This document shows, piece after piece, positions 41,747 through 49,027 of a DNA stretch of 64,000 nt. The translations under genes and the position numbers were made by a program. The notes beneath the pieces are model-generated. The model searched no databases, had not been told where the DNA came from, and worked only from the letters and a program-made list of their open reading frames with translations. Position 1 is the first letter of the stretch; each line of letters begins with the position of its first letter. Source of the DNA: AC-38 sp033856025 (GTDB taxonomy: Bacteria > Actinomycetota > Thermoleophilia > Solirubrobacterales > Solirubrobacteraceae); assembly GCA_033856025.1 (NCBI GenBank), contig JAWVFQ010000004.1:203396-267395 (forward strand). Reading direction: 5' to 3'.

Positions 41747-44695
41747 CTACCTGTAGGCGGCTGTACAGCCTCGTGCGGTGGCATGGGCCTTGTCGGACAC
41801 GCAAAATTTCGTGTGCGAGCCGAAGAACACGTATCCCGTGTCCGCGCTCGGCCGTGGCGGATATCCCAAATTGTGATTGTCGTCGTCGGGCGAAAAGAGT
41901 CCGTTGCCATCGATGTTGACTAGCACGTTGGAGTAAAACCCCGCCATCTGGCGCGTCGTGTTGCTGACCTCTCCCTCCACATCAGCGCCCTCGGCACCCG
42001 AGCCGACAAGGCGAAACACGCGGCGGTTCCTCAGCCGGCGGATCATCTGGACGCGTCCGTCGATGTACGCGCGGGCAAAGGCGTCTCCCGAATCTCCGAC
42101 ACCGACCAAAACCCTGTAGGTGTGGGTACTTCCGGTTGCGGGCCGACGAGGGCAGTCGATCACTCCTCCCACGCTAGGACTGACCAGCTCTTCGTATTGG
42201 TACCAAGGGTCCGTCGGACCCTTCGTGGCATGGCCGCAACTTTCCGCGTGGCCCTTGCTGGGATCCGTCGAGGCTGTCGAGAGCCCAGTTTGGAGCGTAC
42301 TACCGCCCCCATAGTTGGGATTTCCCATGTTGACGTAGTCCACGCTGAACTCTTGGGCGTACTTCCCCGGCTCTTGATGCGGAATCGCCGCCGGAGTGCG
42401 AAGGTCGGCCTGTAGCCCATAGGCCGCATCGTTCGGGCCGCCGAGCGACTCACCCGCGTAGCAGTGCACGTACTGTCCGGGACAAGCGTGGCGGAGTCTG
42501 CGCGCTGCCTTGCTCACAACAATGGCTTGCCATGCGGTGGTCCCGCAGTTGCTCGCTCTATCGCAGGCCCGGGCGCGAAGGCGATACAGGCCGCCCTCAA
42601 GGCCGCTCACGTCCCAGGCGGTCGACGCCTCGCCCGACGCGCCCGACGTTCCGACGGGGGCCCACTGGCCGTCAGCACTTCCGTCGGACGCTGCGTTCAC
42701 ATCGACTGTGGTGGATGCGACCCCGGATGCCCCGTCGCTCTGTGTCCATCGAACCAGCGCGTTGTCCCGCGTCGCGGCCTCGTGCATGGCCTCGCTGATG
42801 TCGGGGGCGGTGTTGTCCACAGCCGGCGGAGTCCGGTCAACGATCACCTGCGGTCCGGTGAGGACGGAAGTGTTGGCGCCGCCGTAGCCCGCCTGCACCT
42901 GGTCGGTCAGGAGCGCGCGAGTTTGATAGGTGCTCTCCGGATAGGTGGTGGAGTCCCACGCGCAGCCCCACTTCCCGGTGCCGGGGTCGGGGGCGGTGGT
43001 TGTGCAGGCGGTCTGCCAGCCGCCCGTGCCTGGGCCGCTGACCTGTAGTTGCCAACTCCTGGGGCCGGAGTGCGTGTCGGCAATGGTGCCCATGGCGTTG
43101 ACGGTCGCGTTGGTGGCGTAGGGCAGGGCGTCGATGGTCCCGGCGGGCGGGTCGTGATCGATGTGCAGGGTGGGATTGGTTCGCGCGACTTGTTGGCTGC
43201 TGACCGTCGCCGTCATCGTGACTGCGTGGCTGCCGCTGGTGCTCGTGGGACCGGTGGACCCGAAGGGGCGCATGGTGTCGAAACAGAGGGTGCCGGTGGC
43301 CTGGGTGGGATCCCCCGAGATCAAGCTCACCGGAGTGGTATGGCCCGGGTCCATGTCATCGAGGTAGAGCCGGACGGGTGGACTGAAGCCGGGGGCGGGG
43401 CGTAGATAGTGGGCGAGGGCGTCCGCGGCGACGTAGTAGTCACCGTCGCTGACGACGTAGCGGACGCACTGCGAGCCCTGCATCCAGTGGATAGGGTCGG
43501 CTAGGTTGCCTGCGACCCAATCGATTCTCGGCCGATGCGCCTGGTAGGCAACGTCAGAGAACGCGCCGGCGACCTCGGTGCTCGTACCGGTACCCGGGAT
43601 CCAACCCCTCGCATAGGTAAGAGTCGGCTTACCGATCGCGTCGTTGGTGATGGCGTACTCCGCCACCCTGGGGCCAGGGTTCGTGGCGTCCGACCCGCAG
43701 TTCGTGGTCGTGATGAACCACTGCATCCCCCACACGGCCGAACTACCCGAACCACTGCGCTGGCGCAGCGGGGCATCTGGCTGGATATGGCCGTTTGGAC
43801 AGGTGAGGTCGATCCCATTGGTACCGGTGAGCGGCGACGTAGAGAACGAAAGAAAGTCGGATGCCAGTCCGCGCGAGGCGGAGTAGGGACCGGTGAATAT
43901 GCCATTGGAATCGGCAGCCACCGAGACATCCTGCGACGGCGGAGTGCCGGCCTGCCATGCCGTGGGCGAGCACCCCAAGGCGCTCGAGGTGTTGTCGTCC
44001 GGAGGGCAGTTTGCGTACGGCGGCTGGTTCCCCAACGGCACCTCTGCGCGCACGGCGCCGGTTTGAATCTCTCGAGCCTCTAAGCGAGCGGGGTAGTTCG
44101 GCGGACGCCCCCAGATCTCGCCCCAAGCAACATCGATGCCGGCGTACTGCCCCGGAAGCGTGCGCTTGTAATTGCCGCTCTCGTCGTAGACAACCACCCG
44201 TCCGACGCTGTTCCAACCGGGATCCGAGACAAAGAGCTCTCCCCGATAGTAGGCCAGCCCCTGAGCAGTTCGAATGGAGCCGCCGGGCGGGCTCGGGAAC
44301 GTCTGCAACAACGCCAGCGTGGAGGCGTCGCGTGCTTGGATACCTTCCTGTGAGGCAACAAAGACTTTGCCATCAGCAACGGCGACGGAGGGGCTCAGCG
44401 TGCCCCGATCGGTCGGAAAGCTCCCCACGGGCGGGTGGGCGCTGTCGTAGACCGGCGAGGGGTCGGTCGCGCCAGGCTGCGGGACGCTTACGTATGGCTC
44501 TTGCTGCTGGGGTGCCAAAAGGTCATATCCAGCGACCGGGGCCGGATCGTCCGCGACCGCTATGGAGTTGGGCGCGGCAAGCGCCGCAACGACGGTGACC
44601 GATGCGCATACCCCCGCCCAACGACGCGTAGCGAGTCCGGCGCGTCGTGGATACCGCGCCGACACCCACGCGGGTTTTATCTTCCGGGCGTTCAT
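41747..44695 (-). CDS. Large secreted beta-propeller/Ig-like protein
   Basis: 982 residues. A long Arg-rich signal sequence (GLATRRWAGVCASVTVVAAL, cut near IAVA) is followed by an NHL- or PQQ-like propeller region (SPSVAVADGKVFVASQEGI, GLAYYRGELFVSDPGWNSVG, residues about 85-190). Ig-like or chitinase-associated beta modules lie in the middle (HIDHDPPAGTIDALPY, IVDRTPPAVDNTAPDISEAM), and a C-terminal domain contains NVLVNIDGNGLFSPDDDN. The ATG at 44695 is preferred over one at 44752. Likely an extracellular or surface protein, with function unknown. First of three genes in a row. Confidence 0.68.
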   Translation of the reverse strand: MNARKIKPAWVSARYPRRAGLATRRWAGVCASVTVVAALAAPNSIAVADDPAPVAGYDLLAPQQQEPYVSVPQPGATDPSPVYDSAHPPVGSFPTDRGTLSPSVAVADGKVFVASQEGIQARDASTLALLQTFPSPPGGSIRTAQGLAYYRGELFVSDPGWNSVGRVVVYDESGNYKRTLPGQYAGIDVAWGEIWGRPPNYPARLEAREIQTGAVRAEVPLGNQPPYANCPPDDNTSSALGCSPTAWQAGTPPSQDVSVAADSNGIFTGPYSASRGLASDFLSFSTSPLTGTNGIDLTCPNGHIQPDAPLRQRSGSGSSAVWGMQWFITTTNCGSDATNPGPRVAEYAITNDAIGKPTLTYARGWIPGTGTSTEVAGAFSDVAYQAHRPRIDWVAGNLADPIHWMQGSQCVRYVVSDGDYYVAADALAHYLRPAPGFSPPVRLYLDDMDPGHTTPVSLISGDPTQATGTLCFDTMRPFGSTGPTSTSGSHAVTMTATVSSQQVARTNPTLHIDHDPPAGTIDALPYATNATVNAMGTIADTHSGPRSWQLQVSGPGTGGWQTACTTTAPDPGTGKWGCAWDSTTYPESTYQTRALLTDQVQAGYGGANTSVLTGPQVIVDRTPPAVDNTAPDISEAMHEAATRDNALVRWTQSDGASGVASTTVDVNAASDGSADGQWAPVGTSGASGEASTAWDVSGLEGGLYRLRARACDRASNCGTTAWQAIVVSKAARRLRHACPGQYVHCYAGESLGGPNDAAYGLQADLRTPAAIPHQEPGKYAQEFSVDYVNMGNPNYGGGSTLQTGLSTASTDPSKGHAESCGHATKGPTDPWYQYEELVSPSVGGVIDCPRRPATGSTHTYRVLVGVGDSGDAFARAYIDGRVQMIRRLRNRRVFRLVGSGAEGADVEGEVSNTTRQMAGFYSNVLVNIDGNGLFSPDDDNHNLGYPPRPSADTGYVFFGSHTKFCVSDKAHATARGCTAAYR

Positions 44696-44944
44696 GCAGT
44701 CGAAGAACGCTGGCACCGGGCCGACTGTGACGGTCGTGTCGCCTACTGGCACCCGCTACATCACGGCCTTGGCAGGCGACGCCCGACCTTTGCGGCCGCG
44801 GCCGCAAGCAGCGGGCACCACGCCTAGCCGATCACGCGCCGAATCGCATCGAACGACTGACCGAGGGCATGCGAGTAGCGGCCGAGCATCGTGGGGTTCG
44901 AAGACGCGTGCACGCGAACTCTGCGGCGGCTTACGCTTGTCCCG

Positions 44945-45814
44945 ATGCATCCAGATCCGACGAGTCGTCGGGCGCCTGGTCATGAGAACCTGGCAGACGA
45001 GCTCAGGGCTGCGGCCGAGTCCTTCGACGAGCTCTACACCGAGCTGACGCTGCTCCAGCGCCACCTGGTGGCGGCACGCCGAGACGACGGCCTGCCCGAA
45101 GCGGAAGCCCGACGCCTGATCAGCCGCGTGAAGGTCTTCACTACGGCCGCCGAGGCGGTCGACCAAGCCGGAGTGGCCGGCGAGCCGAGCCAGGCGCAGG
45201 TCACATTCAAGGCGCTGAAGGCCCGCCTGACACAGGGCGACTTGGATGCCGAGATGCTGCTTCCCGTGCTGCGCGGACTACCACGGCGATCGGCCTTTCC
45301 GCTGCTGGCCGAATTCCTGCAGGCCGCGGTAGAGCGGGGCCTCGCTCTCGAGGAATCGCTTGGGGGTGTCACGCTCGAAAGACTGGTTGGGGCCCCGATG
45401 GGCCTGGGCCCGCGTCGGGCGGCGATCGTCTTTCGGCGCGCAGGCTTCGCTTCGGACCTGTCCCCTGAAGACCCATCGCCCGCGCAGGTCCAGAGTCTCT
45501 CTGCGGCCCTACGCGACCTGGCAGGGCCACAGCCAGCCGAGGTCTTTGGCCACACCCGTGCGCCGAAGGCGCCCGACGACGGCATCGGAGCCGCAGACGC
45601 GGTCTTGCAGGCCTGGCGGAGCGCCGTCGGGCGCGTGACCGAACCCAAGGGCACGGCAGTGCTCGCGGCCACGAGGAGAGAGGGATGGCCGACCGACGCG
45701 GTGCCGACGGCGACGCTGCTACGACGTGGGCGCGGAACGCGGTTGCACCCACGTTCTTTCCTGATGTGGGCGATTTTCTCAGGCAGAATCGGGCGTTGCC
45801 AGAGGCCGAACTGA
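44945..45814 (+). CDS. Unknown protein, gene 1 of a three-gene operon
   Basis: 289 residues, no signal peptide or membrane helix, mainly helical. The N-terminus looks like a coiled coil (LRAAAESFDELYTELTLLQR), and the GLGPRRAAIVFRRAGF segment near residue 145 faintly recalls a helix-hairpin-helix. The last 43 residues overlap gene 2 in another frame by 130 bp and are Arg-rich, so the functional end may be earlier. ATG at 44945 chosen because it begins the structured part. No family recognised. Confidence 0.55.
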   Translation: MHPDPTSRRAPGHENLADELRAAAESFDELYTELTLLQRHLVAARRDDGLPEAEARRLISRVKVFTTAAEAVDQAGVAGEPSQAQVTFKALKARLTQGDLDAEMLLPVLRGLPRRSAFPLLAEFLQAAVERGLALEESLGGVTLERLVGAPMGLGPRRAAIVFRRAGFASDLSPEDPSPAQVQSLSAALRDLAGPQPAEVFGHTRAPKAPDDGIGAADAVLQAWRSAVGRVTEPKGTAVLAATRREGWPTDAVPTATLLRRGRGTRLHPRSFLMWAIFSGRIGRCQRPN

Positions 45815-46113
45815 TCCGGTTGCTTCGAGCCGACGCTAACGAGGCCAGCCACGAGGCTCGGGCCCTGCCCGACGACAAAGCCGATGACCGGTACTTTCGC
45901 TGGCACATACTCAAGACTCTGGCCGACGCCATCCAAGCCGAAGGCAAGGCCCGGCGATTCTCCGAACGAGGCGCCGAAGCCTGGGGCTCACAGACACCTG
46001 TTTCCCTGGCCCGTATGGCCAGCCGGCGCGTGGGCGTGCTGATCGCCTCCATGCCCGACGAGGACGCCATTCCCTTGCTCGAAAACCTCCCTCCCAACAG
46101 CAAGCGCTCATGA
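45685..46113 (+). CDS. Unknown protein, gene 2 of a three-gene operon
   Basis: 142 residues. A strong ribosome site (GAGGAGAGAGGG) precedes the ATG although the start lies 130 bp inside gene 1. It is helical and acidic to mixed in charge (PEAELIRLLRADANEASHEA, RYFRWHILKTLADAIQAEGK). No family recognised. The stop overlaps the ATG of gene 3 (ATGA). Confidence 0.55.
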   Translation: MADRRGADGDAATTWARNAVAPTFFPDVGDFLRQNRALPEAELIRLLRADANEASHEARALPDDKADDRYFRWHILKTLADAIQAEGKARRFSERGAEAWGSQTPVSLARMASRRVGVLIASMPDEDAIPLLENLPPNSKRS

Positions 46114-46901
46114 CCTACGAACACTTCGCCCCCATCCTGCACGCGCTGGGAATGGCGCAAGCCAAGAAGGAGATGCTCGACCTGGCGTCAATGGCCGCCG
46201 AACTCGACCTCAGCGAGACCGAGCTCGAAATGCGCCTGCAGGAAATCGACGCGCGCGGGCTCGCCTTCAGCGGCCTCGAGTTCGAAGGACCGCCCATGCT
46301 GCTCAACGCCGGCCGCCAATACTTGGCACTGGAGGGCAGGGTCGCCTCCGAGGCCCTCGACTTCCTTCCCCGCCAGATCGACGACCTGCACGCCCGCCAA
46401 GCCATGTTGCACGCCGGCACGGTACTGGTCGATGAGTTCCGGGTGGCCGTCCTGCAGGGCCGCGGCGTGGCCCATGCCCAAGAGCTGGTGCCCGAGGGTT
46501 TTGTCGAAGCGATCGACGAGAGCCGGGCCCTCGATCTGTTCTCAGCAGCCGTTGCACTCATGGCCCGACTGTCAGCCGAAGAGCCAGCGGGTTGCGTGGC
46601 TGAGGAGGTCCTAGCCGTGACCCTGATTGGTGGGGCCCAAGCATGGCTTGAGACGCAAGCCGAGGCCGGCCACCTAGATGCTGAGGCGGCCACCAGCGCG
46701 GCTGGCGAAGTTCACGGCGGCCTCTTCGACTTCTTTCAGGACGATGACGTGCTCGACATGTTTCAAATGCGGGAGCCTTCCGACGCTTCGGTGGCCCTCG
46801 GCTCGCCGAGAAACCAGCAGCTCGGCATCGCTGACCAGCGCATCGAGGAATGGTTCAAGCCCTTCGGCGGAGTCGCGCCCACCGGCTACCTCCGCGCGTA
46901 G
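46110..46901 (+). CDS. Winged-helix-like protein, gene 3 of a three-gene operon
   Basis: 263 residues. The N-terminal 75 residues look like a winged helix: DLASMAAELDLSETELEMRL as helix-turn-helix, then PPMLLNAGRQYLALEG as the wing, similar to the LTxxGxxYL pattern of many regulators. The rest is helical, acidic near the C-terminus (FDFFQDDDVLDMFQM) and without known motifs. It could be a regulator or the DNA-contacting part of a complex with genes 1 and 2. ATGA overlap shows coupling with gene 2. Confidence 0.55.
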   Translation: MTYEHFAPILHALGMAQAKKEMLDLASMAAELDLSETELEMRLQEIDARGLAFSGLEFEGPPMLLNAGRQYLALEGRVASEALDFLPRQIDDLHARQAMLHAGTVLVDEFRVAVLQGRGVAHAQELVPEGFVEAIDESRALDLFSAAVALMARLSAEEPAGCVAEEVLAVTLIGGAQAWLETQAEAGHLDAEAATSAAGEVHGGLFDFFQDDDVLDMFQMREPSDASVALGSPRNQQLGIADQRIEEWFKPFGGVAPTGYLRA

Positions 46902-47318
46902 CGGCCTAGCGTCGGCCAAACCGCTTCACGCCGACGCTTCGGATCTGGTTCGAGCTGGCGGAACCATCGAGTGTTAGCGACCGACCCGGCGCATTACTTG
47001 CGACAGCCATGGGCCCCGACATGGGCCCCGGGGCATGTGGAAGGGTCGAAAGCCCCGTGGGTATCGAGGATCACGAGGCACGCGGCGGGGAATCATAATC
47101 CGCGTGTCGTTCAGCTCCGGGCTAGACGCCGCGCGAGCAGATGCCACGGCAGCCCGGAAAGGGAACGGCCTCTAAGCAAGCGACCCCGGGGCCCAAGTGG
47201 GAAGACGGCCCCGGGATCGCCTTTGGGGGCCCCACGAAAACAATGGGGGCTCGCTCGGCAGCGTGACGGCCTCATCCGGTCAAGCGTGCGCCCTCTGTCG
47301 GCCGACTTCGCCGGTCCA
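46902..47318. other. Non-coding right flank of the island
   Basis: No supported gene. It contains a tandem ATGGGCCCC motif (47011 and 47023) and GGGGCCC-rich dyads, but no recombinase. Open frames on both strands lack family resemblance. Confidence 0.4.
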
Positions 47319-47462
47319 AAAAGAGACCAAAAAAAGACCAAGAAGGTCGCCCGAGGTGCAGGATTCCGCGTTTCCTCGCATATCTGGCGATGACGCTTGA
47401 TATGTGCAACCGGCGTGGAAATGGCCGCTTTGCAGGGATTTGCCGCAGCCCGCACCGCTTCA
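47319..47462 (+). repeat. Right copy of diverged 143-bp direct repeat
   Basis: Partner of 39341-39483, directly downstream of the intact tRNA-Gly gene (in the tRNA's own direction). Same block order with scattered differences and one base longer. Confidence 0.75.
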
Positions 47463-47514
47463 CCCAAAGCGGACGACGGGTCTCGAACCCGCGACCTTCG
47501 GCTTGGGAAGCCGA
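47463..47514 (-). repeat. 52-bp direct repeat within tRNA-Gly
   Basis: Identical to 39484-39535. It covers the anticodon, variable and T arms and the 3' acceptor strand of the tRNA plus six bases downstream: a typical integration core. Confidence 0.85.
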
Positions 47515-47540
47515 CGCTCTACCAGCTGAGCTACGTCCGC
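47469..47540 (-). tRNA. tRNA-Gly(CCC)
   Basis: 72 nt folding as a full cloverleaf: seven acceptor pairs (GCGGACG with CGTCCGC), D arm GCTC/GAGC, anticodon stem TCGGC/GCCGA with loop TTCCCAA (anticodon CCC), and T arm with loop TTCGAGA. No CCA is encoded. The 3' part is duplicated at 39490-39535. Confidence 0.93.
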
Positions 47541-47571
47541 AGGGACCTTGTCGGTCCGGCGGCCAAGATAC

Positions 47572-48483
47572 CTAAGCCGTGGTGCGGATTGGCGGGGACG
47601 GGATCGGCTCCTCCACCGACCCCGCCCCCGGCGGCGTTCGCAGCGCCACCGCCACCCCGGCCGCGACGATCGCGCCGCCGCCAACCAAGATCGCCGGGGT
47701 CAGGGCCTCGCCCAAGAGCAGCGCCGCCAGCCCGGCGGCGGACACCGGCTCCATGTAGGCCAGGATTCCCGCCGTGGTGGCGGGGACGCGCTTCAGCGCT
47801 CCGAGGTAGATGACTCCGGTCGCGCCCGTCAAGACGATCCCCATGAGGGCCAGGTAGGCGACGTCGGTCCTGCCGACGCCGCCGAACGACGTGAACACGA
47901 GCGCGGGCGAGAGGACCAAGGCCGCCGTCCCCTCCTGCCATGCCACCAGCGTCATGGGATGGACCTCCGCCGCCCAGCGCTTCAGCAGCACGATGAGCAG
48001 CGCGTAGGTCACCGCGGCGCAGAAGGCCAGCGCCGCGCCCGGCAACCGTACCTCCTCTCCCCCGCTCCCGCCGGACAGGGAGATGGCCACGATTCCCGCG
48101 ACCGATATCGCCAGCGCGAGCACGGACACCCGCGGGACGTGCTCGCGGATCAACACGGGCGCGAGGAGCGCCATGAAAATCGGCGCCGCGTAGGTGATCA
48201 GCACCGCGCTGGCCACGCTGGTCTGCTTGATCGCCGTGAAGTAGAGCCCCCAATGGATCGCCAGCAGGACTCCCAGCCACATCACCGCGCGTGGGGGTGG
48301 GCGCAGGAGGTCGCGGCGCCCGGACACCAACAACAGCAGCGCGATGAACCCCGACGACAGGGCCACCCGGAAGAACACGATCGACAGCGCCGGGAGGTCC
48401 ACCTCGCGCACGACGATCCCCACGAGCCCCCACGTCAGCGCGCACCCGGCGATCAGCAGCGAACCGGTCGTGTGGCGCGACAC
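47572..48483 (-). CDS. EamA/DMT family transporter
   Basis: 303-residue membrane protein with ten helices in two EamA repeats (GCALTWGLVGIVVREVD in the first, LGALKRVPATTAGILAYMEP in the second). The GTG at 48483 gives the usual length. It is divergent from ccmH with only 19 bp between starts, and its 3' end lies 31 bp from the tRNA gene. The substrate is unknown. Confidence 0.82.
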   Translation of the reverse strand: MSRHTTGSLLIAGCALTWGLVGIVVREVDLPALSIVFFRVALSSGFIALLLLVSGRRDLLRPPPRAVMWLGVLLAIHWGLYFTAIKQTSVASAVLITYAAPIFMALLAPVLIREHVPRVSVLALAISVAGIVAISLSGGSGGEEVRLPGAALAFCAAVTYALLIVLLKRWAAEVHPMTLVAWQEGTAALVLSPALVFTSFGGVGRTDVAYLALMGIVLTGATGVIYLGALKRVPATTAGILAYMEPVSAAGLAALLLGEALTPAILVGGGAIVAAGVAVALRTPPGAGSVEEPIPSPPIRTTA

Positions 48484-48502
48484 CCGCTGTACCGTAGGGG
48501 AC

Positions 48503-48961
48503 GTGCGATCGGCCCTCCTCCTGGCCCTCGTGGCGCTGGTGACCGCCACCGCGCCGGCGCCCGCCGGCGCGGCCGTCTCCTTCACCGACGTCGAGGACGA
48601 GGTCATGTGCACCGTCTGCGGGACGCCGCTCAACCTCTCCCCGCAGGACGCTCCCTTCGCCCAGCGCGAGCGCGCCTTCATCCGCCGCCTGATCGCCGAG
48701 GGCAGGAGCAAGCGCGAGATCAAGGACGCGCTCGTTGCCCAGTACGGGCGCGCCGTCCTGGCCGAGCCGCGCAGCCACGGCTTCGATGCCGCCTCCTGGG
48801 CCGTGCCGCTGGCCGTCGTGGCGGTCGCGCTGGCCTTCCTCCTGCTCGCCGCGGCGATGTGGCGGCGCAAGCCGCCCGCGCCCGAGCCGGTGGCCGCCGC
48901 CGGAGGCGTCTCGGCCGCCGACTCCCGGCGCCTGGACGAGGACCTGCGCCGCTACGACTGA
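48503..48961 (+). CDS. ccmH: Cytochrome c maturation thiol-reductase CcmH
   Basis: 152 residues with a signal sequence (LLLALVALVTATAPAPAGA), the redox pair Cys36-Cys39 in EVMCTVCGTPLNLS (the family usually has RCxxCQ), a three-helix fold (ERAFIRRLIAEGRSKREIKD) and a C-terminal membrane anchor (about 97-118). CcmH keeps apocytochrome cysteines reduced for heme attachment. It is encoded 28 kb from ccmEF. GTG start at 48503. Confidence 0.85.
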   Translation: MRSALLLALVALVTATAPAPAGAAVSFTDVEDEVMCTVCGTPLNLSPQDAPFAQRERAFIRRLIAEGRSKREIKDALVAQYGRAVLAEPRSHGFDAASWAVPLAVVAVALAFLLLAAAMWRRKPPAPEPVAAAGGVSAADSRRLDEDLRRYD

Positions 48962-49027
48962 CCGCCGCCGGCCGGGAGCGAGTCGGCGGCCGGACATGAC
49001 CGCGACGCCGGCCGCGAGCGGACCCGC

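Noticed and set aside
44945..46901. Possible condensin-like (Jet/Muk) defence operon
   Set aside because: A winged-helix-like gene with two helical partners is suggestive, but there is no SMC ATPase or Toprim gene nearby.
47089..47109. tRNA-Met-like fragment (AATCATAATCCGCGTGTCG)
   Set aside because: Looks like an anticodon-arm remnant, but no T arm or acceptor strand follows, so a tRNA or attachment site cannot be supported.
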